A DNA stretch of 64,000 nucleotides, taken from NCBI GenBank assembly GCA_041659285.1, contig JBAZYO010000001.1, forward strand, positions 248,001-312,000, given 5' to 3'. Source of the stretch: Vicinamibacterales bacterium. GTDB lineage: Bacteria > Acidobacteriota > Vicinamibacteria > Vicinamibacterales > UBA2999. A model generated the notes under the pieces. The model was not told the origin of the DNA, did no database searches, and was given only the letters and a program-made list of their open reading frames with translations. A program made the translations under genes and the position numbers. Numbering within the stretch: position 1 is the first letter of the stretch; each line of letters opens with the position of its first letter. This document shows positions 14,355-22,898 of the stretch, piece by piece.

Positions 14355-15422
14355 GTGTCTGCGAAATCCATTCTTCAAACCTGCGTCATCGGTGTTGCCG
14401 CGACCGTGGCGATGTTCCCGCCCGCGGCGCCCACTGTTGAGCGCTTCTACGCGCGCGGGCTTTATCCGATCGTGCAGTCCAACCTCACCTCGGCGTCGAA
14501 TCGCGCCGGCCTCGCCCTGTTCGACCTCACGCTGGTCGGCGTTGGGCTGATCGCGCTGGGCGGATGGATCTACTGGTTTCGCCGCGCCCGCAAGGAGCGA
14601 TCGATCAGGCCGATTGGCCGCGGCCTGTTCGCCACGGTCACCGCCGTGTCGGTCGTGTACTTGTGGTTCCTGATCGCGTGGGGATTCAACTACGCGCGCA
14701 CGCCGATCGAGTCGGTGGTGCCGTACGACGCGTCGCGCGTCACCCCGCTGGCGGTACGCCTGCTGGCGGAGCACGCCGTGCGCGAGGCCAATCGCACCCA
14801 CGCCGCCGCGCACGCCGCGGGCTTCCCGTCCGTCCACGACACGCCGCGGGCGTTGATCGACGCCGTGCACCAGGTCGAACGCGAGTTGGGCCGTCCGCGG
14901 CCGACCCGCGTCGCCTCGCCCAAGACCTCGTGGCTCTCGCCGTTCTTCCGCGCCTCTGGCGTGAGCGGCATGCTGGCGCCCTTCTACCTCGAGACGCTGC
15001 TCAATCCGGATCTCACCGGGCCGGAGCGGCCGGTCGTGCTCGCGCACGAGTGGGCGCACCTGTCGGGCTACGCGCCGGAGTCGGAGGCGAGCTTCGTCGG
15101 CTATCTCGCCGCCTTGCGGGCGGGGCCCGCCGCCGAATACAGCGCGTGGCTCGAGTTGGTGTCAGCGGCGGCCGGTCAATTGCAGCCGGTGACGCAGCGC
15201 CTGGTGCTGCAGAAGCTCGAGGCGGGGCCGCGCCGGGATCAGGCGGCGATCCGCGAGCGGTTGAAGGCGCTGGTGCAACCTGTGGAACGGGCGGCGTGGT
15301 CCACCTACGATCAGTTGCTGAAGTCGCAAGGCGTCGAGGAAGGTGTGCAAAGCTACAGTCGCGTGATCCAATTGCTGCTCGGCGCCAACGCGATCAACAT
15401 CGACCCGGCACCCGCACCATGA
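14355..15422 (+). CDS. DUF3810-like membrane-anchored metalloprotease
   Basis: About 355 aa from GTG 14355 (an in-frame GTG at 14319 lies inside a simple repeat and is less likely). Three hydrophobic segments near the N-terminus, then WFLIAWGFNYARTP, a segment typical of DUF3810, and an HEWAH zinc-binding motif followed by SGYAPESEASFVGYLAA, matching the HExxH ... E arrangement of this family. The active site should face the periplasm. It overlaps the start of the next gene by 4 nt (ATGA), so it is translationally coupled to tsaC. The biological substrate of the family is not established. Confidence 0.8.
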   Translation: MSAKSILQTCVIGVAATVAMFPPAAPTVERFYARGLYPIVQSNLTSASNRAGLALFDLTLVGVGLIALGGWIYWFRRARKERSIRPIGRGLFATVTAVSVVYLWFLIAWGFNYARTPIESVVPYDASRVTPLAVRLLAEHAVREANRTHAAAHAAGFPSVHDTPRALIDAVHQVERELGRPRPTRVASPKTSWLSPFFRASGVSGMLAPFYLETLLNPDLTGPERPVVLAHEWAHLSGYAPESEASFVGYLAALRAGPAAEYSAWLELVSAAAGQLQPVTQRLVLQKLEAGPRRDQAAIRERLKALVQPVERAAWSTYDQLLKSQGVEEGVQSYSRVIQLLLGANAINIDPAPAP

Positions 15423-16495
15423 TCGCCACCCGCGTGATCACCGTGAACGCGAACCAGCCGGATCCGGCCGCCATCGAGCTGGCGGCGCAGGCGATTCGTG
15501 ACGGCAAGCTCGTGGCCTTTCCCACGGAGACCGTCTACGGCCTGGGCGCCAACGCGCTCGATCCCGCGGCGGTGGCGAGAATCTTCGAGGCCAAGGGCCG
15601 CCCGGCCACCGATCCCCTGATTGTCCACATCGCGCACATCGGACAACTCTCCACCTGCGCGTCGCAGATTCCGCCCGCCGCCCGGAAGCTCGGGCTCGCG
15701 TTCTGGGCCGGCCCGCTGACGATCATCCTGCCGAAGAAACCCGTGGTCCCCGACAGCGTGACCGCCGGCCTGCCCAGCGTGGCGCTCAGGGTGCCGTCGC
15801 ATCGGGTGGCGCGGGCGCTGCTGGAGATGGCCGGCGTGCCGGTGGCGGCGCCGAGCGCGAATCGGTTCTCGCGGCCGAGTCCGACCACCGCGCAACACGT
15901 GCTGGCCGATCTCGACGGCCGCGTCGATGTGATCCTCGATGCCGGGCCCACCGACATCGGCCTCGAGTCCACCATCGTGGACTTCACCGTGGACCCGCCG
16001 GTGATGCGCCGGCCAGGGGGACTGACGCTCGAACAGATCCGGGCCGTGGTGCCGGAGGTCGTCGCGATCGAACAGCGGGGGAGCGCGGAGGCGGCCCAAC
16101 TGGCGCCGGGCCAACTGACCCGGCACTACGCGCCGCGTGCCGCCCTCACCTTGTTCGAAGGGCTTTCAGATGCGGTGATCGCGGGCGTCGGCGCGGAGGT
16201 TCGCTCCCTGACGGCTCAGGGCCATCGCGTGGGAATTCTGGCGCCCGAAGAAGATCTGTTGGCGCTGGCGCCAGTACTGGCGCCGGTGGCCGCCGCCGGC
16301 CGCGTGGACGTGCGCCCCTATGGATCGCGGTCCGATCCCGCCCGGGCGGCCCGCGAATTGTTCGCCGCCCTGCGGGATCTGGACGGCACGGGCGTTGACG
16401 TCATCCTGGCCACCTCCATAGGCACGGCCGGACTCGGATTGGCCGTCCGCGACCGCTTGATCAGGGCCGCCGACGGCCGGATTCGAAAGTGCTAA
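15419..16495 (+). CDS. tsaC: L-threonylcarbamoyladenylate synthase (Sua5 type)
   Basis: 358 aa. It makes threonylcarbamoyl-AMP from threonine, bicarbonate and ATP, the first step of t6A formation in ANN-decoding tRNAs. The N-terminal YrdC domain shows KLVAFPTETVYGLGANA, KGRPATDPLIVH and PSANRFSRPSPT; after LTRHYAPRA a C-terminal Sua5 domain (~115 aa) follows, making it the long Sua5 form rather than short TsaC. Start ATG overlaps the upstream stop. Transcription probably ends before 16560, where the next operon begins. Confidence 0.93.
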   Translation: MIATRVITVNANQPDPAAIELAAQAIRDGKLVAFPTETVYGLGANALDPAAVARIFEAKGRPATDPLIVHIAHIGQLSTCASQIPPAARKLGLAFWAGPLTIILPKKPVVPDSVTAGLPSVALRVPSHRVARALLEMAGVPVAAPSANRFSRPSPTTAQHVLADLDGRVDVILDAGPTDIGLESTIVDFTVDPPVMRRPGGLTLEQIRAVVPEVVAIEQRGSAEAAQLAPGQLTRHYAPRAALTLFEGLSDAVIAGVGAEVRSLTAQGHRVGILAPEEDLLALAPVLAPVAAAGRVDVRPYGSRSDPARAARELFAALRDLDGTGVDVILATSIGTAGLGLAVRDRLIRAADGRIRKC

Positions 16496-16502
16496 TCGGA
16501 TT

Positions 16503-16514
16503 GAACAGTTGTTC
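16503..16514. promoter_or_regulatory. Inverted repeat GAAC-N4-GTTC upstream of the Mo-hydroxylase operon
   Basis: TGAACAGTTGTTCA (16502-16515) is a dyad of 6-nt arms with a 2-nt centre, about 85 nt before the operon start. It could be an operator. It resembles Gram-positive LexA boxes, but no similar site lies upstream of recA, so an SOS role is not supported. Confidence 0.3.
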
Positions 16515-16596
16515 AGATGCAACGAATCGGCAGTAACACCGTATTACAGCGCGACAGTTGGTGCTATCATGCGCAGCTATTCGGGGGGATGGCTCA

Positions 16597-17235
16597 ATGA
16601 GTCAAGAAGGCATGACGACAGACGAACCGGGTCTTCAACCCGGTCATTCGCGACGTAATTTCATCAAAGGTGTCATCGCAGCGGGCGCGACCGTTTCTGC
16701 GTCGGCATACCTCTTCCGCACCACCATCCAGGGCCAGAACGATGGCATGGCCGGTGCGGTCGAACGTCTCATCACACTCGACGTCAATGGCCAGCAGCGC
16801 CGTGTCGACGTGCTGAAGAACGAGACGCTCGCCATGACGTTGCGCTACAAGCTCGGTCTCACCGGCACCAAGCTGGGTTGCGACCGCGCTGAATGTGGCG
16901 CCTGCACCGTCACGGTCGACGATGTCCCACGGTACGCGTGCTCGGTGCTGACGCACAGTGTGCGCGGCAAGAAGGTTGTGAGCATCGAGGGTCTCGCCAA
17001 GCCCGATGGCACCCTGCACCCGGTGCAGCAGGCCGTGGTCGAAGGCCAGGGCTTCCAGTGCGCCTTCTGCATGCCGGGCTTCGTCATGGCCACGGTGGGC
17101 TTCCTCAAGACCAATCCGAGCCCGACCCGCGAGCAGCTCGCGCACGGGATTTCCGGCAACCTCTGCCGCTGTGCTGACTACAACAAGATTCTCGACGTCA
17201 TGATGGTGGCGGCCGAGAAATCGAGGGGGGCGTAA
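16597..17235 (+). CDS. Molybdenum hydroxylase 2Fe-2S subunit with Tat signal
   Basis: 212 aa from ATG 16597, preceded by GGGGGGAT. Xanthine-dehydrogenase/CO-dehydrogenase small-subunit type. A twin-arginine signal (SRRNFIKG followed by a hydrophobic stretch) precedes the plant-type ferredoxin domain with Cys motif CDRAECGACT and the helical domain with CAFCMPGF and CRC, giving two 2Fe-2S clusters. The Tat signal implies that the folded complex is exported and that the other subunits travel with it. First gene of a five-gene operon. Confidence 0.92.
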   Translation: MSQEGMTTDEPGLQPGHSRRNFIKGVIAAGATVSASAYLFRTTIQGQNDGMAGAVERLITLDVNGQQRRVDVLKNETLAMTLRYKLGLTGTKLGCDRAECGACTVTVDDVPRYACSVLTHSVRGKKVVSIEGLAKPDGTLHPVQQAVVEGQGFQCAFCMPGFVMATVGFLKTNPSPTREQLAHGISGNLCRCADYNKILDVMMVAAEKSRGA

Positions 17236-17238
17236 ACC

Positions 17239-19881
17239 ATGGCTGAACAGCAGAAGCCAGTCGCGCCGGCACAACCGGTCGAGCCACCCAAGAAGATGGA
17301 GTTCAAGCTCCTCGGCCACAACTACGTCACGCCAGACCTGGTTGCCAAGGTCACCGGCAAGGCGCGCTACGCCGAAGACTACCGTGCCGAAGGCATGGTC
17401 TTCATCAAGCTGATGCCGAGCCCGCGTCCGCACGCGAGGATTCTGAACATTGACGCCTCCGCGGCGCTCGCGATGCCCGGCGTGCACGGCATTCTGACGG
17501 CCAAGGATCTGCCGGCAGCGCCGGCGCCGCCCGGACCGCCGCCAGCTGCCGCGCGGCCCGCCGGAGCGCCGGCTGCTGGCGCGGCTCCCGCAGCGGGAGC
17601 GCCCGCCGCGGGCGCGGCCGCTCCCGCCGCTGGTGCGGCAGGCGCCGCAGCCCCGGCTGCGCCGCCCGCTCCGCCGATGCCGCAGGAGTTCGCGCTCACC
17701 GACGAGCCCGTCTACGAAGGTGAGCCGATTCTCGCCATCGCCGCCGACAGCGAAGAGCTCGCCGCCGAAGCCATCGACAAGATCGTCGTGGAGTTCGAGC
17801 CGCTGCCGTTCGTGATCGATCCGCTCGAGGGCATGCGCCCCGGAACGCCCAACGGACGCACGCAGGGCAACGTGTTCGTCGGCCCCAGCATGAAGACGGT
17901 GAAGTGGACCGCCGCCGACATGGCGATGGTCGACGCCGGCAAGTTCCCGTCCGGCGCCGAGGCCACCGAGACCGCGGTCTTCGGCGATGTCGAGAAGGGC
18001 TTCCAGGAAGCCGATCTCATCGTCGAGCGCGACATGTACCAACAGACCACGACGCACCAGCCGCTCGAATCGCGGTCGGCCATGGCGTACTGGCAGAACG
18101 GCAAGTGCTACATGCACGTGTCGACGCAGAGCTTGGCGCGCACGGTCGCGTCAGTGGCCGGCTGGGTCGGCATCAAGCCGGACGAGCTCGTGCTGATCAG
18201 CGAGTACACGGGCGGCGGTTTCGGCAGCAAGATTCCGGGCGCGCAGTCCATGGCGATCCCGGCGCTGATGTCGAAGAAGCTCAACGGCCGCCCGGTGATG
18301 ATGCGCATCTCGCGCGCGGAAGAGACCTACATCGGCCGTGTCCGCCCCGGTTATCAGGGCTGGATCAAGATGGGCTTCAAGAAGGACGGCCGCGTCACCG
18401 CGATCGATACCTTCATCGTCGAAGCCGCCGGTCCGTACCGCCGTCAGGGCGACCACTCGACCACCGCGAACCTCGGTTCGTTGTTGTTCCAAGCGCCGAA
18501 CATGCGCTTCCGCGGCCTTTCGGTGGCGACCAATACGCCCCCGCCCACCTCGCAGCGCGCGCCCGGCGGGCTGCAGGCATCGGTCTGGTTCGAGCCGCTG
18601 GTGCATGAAGCCGCGAAGAAGCTCGGCATCGACCAGGTCGCGATTCGAAAGCTGAACGCGCCCGAAGGACAGGCCTTGTTCGGACTGGTTCCGCCGAACA
18701 CGCCGCCGGGACGTCCGCGCAACAAGCTGACCAGCTGCTTCGTCAAAGAGTGCCTCGATCAGGGCGCCGAGCTATTCGGCTGGGAAGCGCGCAAGGCCAA
18801 CAGCGGCAAGCGCACGGGCAGCAAGGTGCGGGGAATCGGCGTCGGCACTGGTGCCTATACCGCCGGCTCAATCGGTGTCGATGGCCTCTGCGTCCTGCGG
18901 CCTGACGGCAAGCTCGAAATTCACCAGGGCATCGGCAACCTCGGCACGCACTCGGTGATCGACACGGCGCGCGTCATCGCCGAAGTGGCGAATGTGCCGT
19001 GGGAGAACTGCGAAGTGGTCTGGGGCAACACCTCGAAGGGCCTGCCGTGGTCGTCCATCCAGGCCGGCAGCCAGACGACGTATGCGCACACCCGCGCCAA
19101 CTTCGCCACGGGCACCGACCTCAAGAAGAAGCTGACCGAGATTGCCGCGAAGGACTTCGGCGGCACCGCGGATCAGTACGACACCAACGCGCAGGGCGTC
19201 ATCCGCAAGGGCGGCGGCTTGCGGCTGACGTGGGCCAAGGCGGCCGAACGGGCGATTGCGCTCGGCGGGATCTACGACGGCTCGGAAGTGCCGAAGGAAC
19301 TGAATGCCATGACCAAGGCCGCAGCGGCGGCGCACAAGGGTCGCGGCCTCATGGGCGTCGCACGCGACAATCTGCCGCGCGACGGCCAGACCTACGGCTT
19401 CATGTCGGCGTTTGCCGAAGTCGAGGTCGACGTTGAAACCGGCGTCTGGACCATCGTTGATTTCGTGGGCGTCGCCGACGTCGGAACGGTGATTCACCCG
19501 AACTCGCTGGGCGGCCAGATCAATGGCGGCAGTCTCCAGGGCATTGGTCACATTCGCAGCCAGAAGCTGGTCTACGATCCGCACTACGGCGCCGGCCTCT
19601 CGACGCGGTTGCATCACAACAAGCCGCCGACGATCCTCGATGTCCCAATCAACGCCAAGTGGGGCGCCGTTGGGTTGCCGGATCCGACCAACCCGACCGG
19701 TGCCAAAGGCATCGGCGAGCCTTCGACCGTCGCGGCAGCCGGCGCGGTGCTGGCGGCGCTGGCCGACGCGGTCGGTGACGACATCATCCGGCGCACACCG
19801 GTGCAGCCGGAACATATTGCCGCGGCGCTGGCCAACGGCCGCAAGCCGATGATGGCCAACCCGCTTCAGGCGTTCATCTAA
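17239..19881 (+). CDS. Molybdenum hydroxylase large (Mo-cytosine dinucleotide-type) subunit
   Basis: 880 aa. Catalytic subunit of an aerobic xanthine dehydrogenase-family enzyme. Visible: N-terminal domain with KVTGKARYAEDY, TGGGFGSKIPGA near 323-334 (cofactor binding), and KGIGEPSTVAAAGA near the C-terminus with the catalytic Glu (~residue 827). The active-site loop reads SQRAPGG rather than the AYRCSFR of CO dehydrogenase, so CO is an unlikely substrate; the true substrate is unknown. An Ala/Pro/Gly-only insert (~91-148) interrupts the first domain. No signal of its own; 3 nt after the Tat-bearing small subunit. Confidence 0.92.
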   Translation: MAEQQKPVAPAQPVEPPKKMEFKLLGHNYVTPDLVAKVTGKARYAEDYRAEGMVFIKLMPSPRPHARILNIDASAALAMPGVHGILTAKDLPAAPAPPGPPPAAARPAGAPAAGAAPAAGAPAAGAAAPAAGAAGAAAPAAPPAPPMPQEFALTDEPVYEGEPILAIAADSEELAAEAIDKIVVEFEPLPFVIDPLEGMRPGTPNGRTQGNVFVGPSMKTVKWTAADMAMVDAGKFPSGAEATETAVFGDVEKGFQEADLIVERDMYQQTTTHQPLESRSAMAYWQNGKCYMHVSTQSLARTVASVAGWVGIKPDELVLISEYTGGGFGSKIPGAQSMAIPALMSKKLNGRPVMMRISRAEETYIGRVRPGYQGWIKMGFKKDGRVTAIDTFIVEAAGPYRRQGDHSTTANLGSLLFQAPNMRFRGLSVATNTPPPTSQRAPGGLQASVWFEPLVHEAAKKLGIDQVAIRKLNAPEGQALFGLVPPNTPPGRPRNKLTSCFVKECLDQGAELFGWEARKANSGKRTGSKVRGIGVGTGAYTAGSIGVDGLCVLRPDGKLEIHQGIGNLGTHSVIDTARVIAEVANVPWENCEVVWGNTSKGLPWSSIQAGSQTTYAHTRANFATGTDLKKKLTEIAAKDFGGTADQYDTNAQGVIRKGGGLRLTWAKAAERAIALGGIYDGSEVPKELNAMTKAAAAAHKGRGLMGVARDNLPRDGQTYGFMSAFAEVEVDVETGVWTIVDFVGVADVGTVIHPNSLGGQINGGSLQGIGHIRSQKLVYDPHYGAGLSTRLHHNKPPTILDVPINAKWGAVGLPDPTNPTGAKGIGEPSTVAAAGAVLAALADAVGDDIIRRTPVQPEHIAAALANGRKPMMANPLQAFI

Positions 19882-19895
19882 AGGGGATAACGAAG

Positions 19896-20909
19896 ATGCC
19901 ACCGATTCGCGACGTAATGCCGGCATTCGAGCTCTTCCAACCCGCAAGTGTTGGAGATGCGCTCGGAATCCTCGACCGCCATGGCGCCGATGCCTGGGTC
20001 ATGGCCGGCGGAATGGACACCTTCGACTGGTTGAAGGACCGCATCAAGAAGCCGAAAGTGGTCGTTGACCTCGGCATGGTCGACGAGCTGCGCGGGATCA
20101 AGGACGCCTCCGGCGGCCTCGAGATCGGCGCGATGACCACCCTCACAACCGTCGCCAACAACCCGCTCGTCAAGGAGCGCTTCCCGCTCCTCGCCGCGGC
20201 GGCGTTGATTGTGGCCTCGCCGCAGATTCGCAACCAGGGCACCGTCGGCGGCAACGTGTCGCAGGACGCGCGCTGCTGGTACTACCGCGCGGGCTGGCCC
20301 TGCTACCGCGCCGGCGGTAACATCTGCTACGCCGACACGCCGACCTCAGTGAACCGCGAGCACGCGATCTTCAACGCCGATCGCTGCGTCGCGGTGAACC
20401 CGTCCGACACGGCGCCGGCGCTGATCGCGCTCGACGCCGAGTTCGTGATCAAACGCGGCTCCGCCGAGCGCGTCGTGCCGGCCCGCGAGTTCTTCGTCGG
20501 CCCCGGCATCGACATCACCAGGCTCACGGTGCTGCAGCCGGGCGACCTGCTCACGGCGATTCGCATCCCGGCCACGTGGGCGGGGAAGGCGCACTACTTC
20601 GAGAAGGTGCGCGATCGCCAGGTGTGGGACTTCGCGCTGGTCAACATCGCCGCCTCGCTGAACATGTCGGGTTCGACGATCAGTGACGCGCGCATGGTGG
20701 TAAACGGCGTCGCCGCCGAGCCGTACCGGCTCGACGCGGTGGAAGCCGCCATCAAGGGTAAGCCACGCGACAAGGCCACCGCCGACCTGGCGGCCGACCT
20801 CGCCGTGCAGGGTGCGGTGCCGCTGCGTCACAACGCCTACAAGATTCCGCTGGTCAAGGCGTTGGTCAAGCGCGCCATTCGTGGAGAGGCTGAATGGGCA
20901 ACCTCGTAA
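19896..20909 (+). CDS. Molybdenum hydroxylase FAD subunit with extra Cys loop
   Basis: 337 aa. FAD-binding PCMH/CO-dehydrogenase medium-subunit fold: WVMAGGMD, IGAMTTLTTV, and SPQIRNQGTVGGNVSQ (FAD loop). Between residues 127 and 164 there is a loop with four cysteines (C127, C136, C144, C164) in a DARCWYY ... WPC ... NIC ... DRC arrangement, resembling the additional 4Fe-4S loop of 4-hydroxybenzoyl-CoA reductase beta subunits. That would add a cluster to the electron chain. It ends inside the start of the cytochrome b gene (16-nt overlap). Confidence 0.9.
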   Translation: MPPIRDVMPAFELFQPASVGDALGILDRHGADAWVMAGGMDTFDWLKDRIKKPKVVVDLGMVDELRGIKDASGGLEIGAMTTLTTVANNPLVKERFPLLAAAALIVASPQIRNQGTVGGNVSQDARCWYYRAGWPCYRAGGNICYADTPTSVNREHAIFNADRCVAVNPSDTAPALIALDAEFVIKRGSAERVVPAREFFVGPGIDITRLTVLQPGDLLTAIRIPATWAGKAHYFEKVRDRQVWDFALVNIAASLNMSGSTISDARMVVNGVAAEPYRLDAVEAAIKGKPRDKATADLAADLAVQGAVPLRHNAYKIPLVKALVKRAIRGEAEWATS

Positions 20910-21727
20910 GTTGGGCGCGCAGCCCATGGGGTGATTCAGTTCTCACCCATATCTCATGGGATCTGTTCTGGGCGGCGCTCGTTGGCGGCCTGTTGTTTCT
21001 GCTCGCGCACGGTGGCTACATGCTGTTCTCGCAGCACCGCAAGCGCGAATCGTCGGAAGTGGACCGCATGGAGGCCGAGTACAAGGGCCTCCCTGCGAAC
21101 ATCATGCGCCACAGCTTCGTGTCGCGGGTGTTCCACTGGGTGATGGCGTTCAGCATGCTGACACTGCTGTTCACGGCGTTCCTGCCGATCGTCGGCGTGA
21201 GGTTCGCCTGGGTGTATTGGCACTGGATGGCCGGCATCCTGCTCACCGCCTCGGTCATGTTCCACATCGTCCACGCCACGTTGGTCCTCGACTTCTGGTC
21301 GATCTGGGTGGGGCCGAAAGACATCCCGGAATTCAAGGCCGAGATGCTGCGTGAAGTGGGCATCGACGCGCCGGGGCCGAAGTCGGGCAAGTACCCGCTC
21401 GGTAACCGGCTGTATCACCTGGCCGTGCTCGTGGCCGGCCTCTCGGTGATTGCCTCCGGCATCCTGATGATGTGGCGCGTGCGCACCGGTATTGTCGAGC
21501 GCAATCCTTACATCCTGACCGACGCGACGTGGGGCCTCACCTACGTCGTGCACGGCCTGATGGGCGTCGGCTTTGTCGGCCTCGTCATTGCCCACATCTA
21601 CTTCGCGCTGCGCCCCGAGAAGCTGTGGATCACCAAGGCGATGATCTTCGGCACCATCACGCGCCGCCAGTATCTCGAACACCACGATCCCGATCGCTGG
21701 GTCGCCGACAAGTCCGGTTCCAATTGA
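20894..21727 (+). CDS. Cytochrome b (FdnI/Hup-type) membrane subunit
   Basis: 277 aa with about four or five membrane helices. Histidines placed for haem: HSFVSRVFHWVMAF, YWHWMAG, MFHIVHATLV, and a late VIAHIYF. The plan matches the gamma subunits of membrane-bound formate dehydrogenases and related cytochrome b/b6 proteins that pass electrons to quinone. Its overlap with the FAD subunit implies that the molybdenum hydroxylase is anchored to the membrane and feeds the quinone pool from the periplasm. That is an arrangement inferred from gene order and signals, not demonstrated. Confidence 0.87.
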   Translation: MGNLVSWARSPWGDSVLTHISWDLFWAALVGGLLFLLAHGGYMLFSQHRKRESSEVDRMEAEYKGLPANIMRHSFVSRVFHWVMAFSMLTLLFTAFLPIVGVRFAWVYWHWMAGILLTASVMFHIVHATLVLDFWSIWVGPKDIPEFKAEMLREVGIDAPGPKSGKYPLGNRLYHLAVLVAGLSVIASGILMMWRVRTGIVERNPYILTDATWGLTYVVHGLMGVGFVGLVIAHIYFALRPEKLWITKAMIFGTITRRQYLEHHDPDRWVADKSGSN

Positions 21728-22155
21728 GTTCGGGGAACCTGACGCCTGAGGCGGCACGCGAAGAGCTGGCGCGGCGCGCCGACGCCATCGAGGGCGGCTA
21801 CGAACTGATGTTGGGCTACGCCGCCCAGGGACTGCCAACCGATCAAGGGGCTGCCAATAGCGGGCAGCTCCGCGATCACCTGACCCGCTTTGCCGATGCG
21901 CTGGCGGGCTTGCCCGACACTTACCGCGACTGCGCGAAGGCGCTTGGCGTGGGCCCGAAAGACGCGCTCGACGCCTTCCTGGAAGTGCTGTCACGCGACG
22001 CGGCGGCCACTCAGGCTGCCCTTCGCCTGCTGCTCGGCCAGCCCGGCATCAGCTCGCAGATGGTTGACAACGTGAATGCGTCCATTCACGTGCGCGCGCT
22101 CCTCACCGACGTGTTCGTCATTGATGAGATTCTCAAGGCGTCGAAAGGGGTCTGA
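21724..22155 (+). CDS. Small hypothetical protein coupled to the Mo-hydroxylase operon
   Basis: 143 aa, probably starting at TTG 21724, which overlaps the cytochrome b stop (TTGA). No recognised family, no membrane segment. It is predicted mostly helical: TPEAAREELARRADAIEGGY, then LRDHLTRFADALAGLP. It might be an assembly or chaperone-like factor, by position only. The last codons and the stop lie inside a dispersed GGGGTC-type repeat, so the natural C-terminus may have been replaced. Transcription probably ends at the hairpin at 22204. Confidence 0.65.
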   Translation: MSSGNLTPEAAREELARRADAIEGGYELMLGYAAQGLPTDQGAANSGQLRDHLTRFADALAGLPDTYRDCAKALGVGPKDALDAFLEVLSRDAAATQAALRLLLGQPGISSQMVDNVNASIHVRALLTDVFVIDEILKASKGV

Positions 22156-22188
22156 CCCCGAGTAGGTCGTGCCGAGGGGTCTGACCCC
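22147..22188 (+). repeat. Paired GGGGTCTGACCCC palindromes (copy 1)
   Basis: Two identical 13-nt palindromes (22147-22159 and 22176-22188) separated by a 16-nt spacer. The locus at 37542-37583 is the same structure in inverse orientation, with 12 of 16 spacer positions matching. The first palindrome supplies the TGA stop of the preceding gene. Confidence 0.8.
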
Positions 22189-22203
22189 TTCGCATCAACA
22201 CCC

Positions 22204-22232
22204 AAAGGCCGGCACCTTAGTGCCGGCCTTTT
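22204..22232. terminator. Bidirectional Rho-independent terminator
   Basis: 12-bp stem AAAGGCCGGCAC / GTGCCGGCCTTT with CTTA loop and T-run. It lies between the plus-strand Mo-hydroxylase operon and the minus-strand HAD gene stop at 22233. Confidence 0.85.
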
Positions 22233-22898
22233 CTATTTCCAGACGTCGAGAAGATCCGCCACCGAATCAATCAGGTGCGTATGCGGCGCGCGCTCCAGGG
22301 CATCCCGCCGATGCGCGCCTGAGAGCACGCCGATGTTCCACCCGACACCGGCGCGCGAGCCGGCCTCCAGGTCCAGCGTCGTGTCGCCGATGGCGGCCAC
22401 GGTCGCGGCATCGGCCACGCCCAGCATCGACATGGCACGATGGATCAGATCAGGCGCCGGCCGCCCGTGCTCCACGTCATCGCCGCAAACGATGGCGTCG
22501 GCGACGCCCGAGGACCACTGCAGCTTCGAGAGGAGCAAGGTGGTGACGTCGCGGTCGAACCCCGTGGTCAGCGCCACCTTGATGCCCCGCGCGCGCAGCT
22601 CGCCCAACACCTCGCCGGCGCCGGCAATCGGCCGCACGCCATTCGCCTCGTATCGGGCCGCGAGCGCGGCGCGGAAGGCCGCATAGACCCGCGCGGCCTG
22701 GTCGGCCTGATGCACACCGTCCGGGACCAAATGCCGGATCGCCTGCCGCTTCGACGCACCGCGCACGGCGTTGATTTGTTCGGGTGTGACACTGATGCCA
22801 TGGGCGGCGAGCGCCGCCGCAAAGGCCGCCGGAACCTGGCCGCGGTCTTCGATCGTGGTACCGGCCATGTCGAACACGACGAGGACGGGTCGGCTCAC
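22233..22898 (-). CDS. HAD-superfamily hydrolase, phosphonatase-like
   Basis: 221 aa from GTG 22898. HAD motifs: VVFDMAGTT (motif I with DxA), TTGFDRD (motif II), GRPAPD and AIGDTTLDLEAG (motif IV). FDMAGTT with a helical cap (INAVRGASKRQAIRHL) resembles phosphonoacetaldehyde hydrolase-like proteins, but the cap lysine needed for phosphonatase was not confirmed, so the substrate is open. Its GTG start overlaps the stop of the upstream gene (GTGA). Longer starts upstream would read through a dispersed repeat and are rejected. Confidence 0.85.
   Translation of the reverse strand: MSRPVLVVFDMAGTTIEDRGQVPAAFAAALAAHGISVTPEQINAVRGASKRQAIRHLVPDGVHQADQAARVYAAFRAALAARYEANGVRPIAGAGEVLGELRARGIKVALTTGFDRDVTTLLLSKLQWSSGVADAIVCGDDVEHGRPAPDLIHRAMSMLGVADAATVAAIGDTTLDLEAGSRAGVGWNIGVLSGAHRRDALERAPHTHLIDSVADLLDVWK

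Noticed and set aside
9460..14360. Integrase-type attachment site duplication of the tRNA 3' end
   Set aside because: No second copy of the tRNA 3' end found near the island's right edge and no integrase in the window.
16502..16515. LexA box controlling the Mo-hydroxylase operon
   Set aside because: Only one dyad; recA lacks a similar site.
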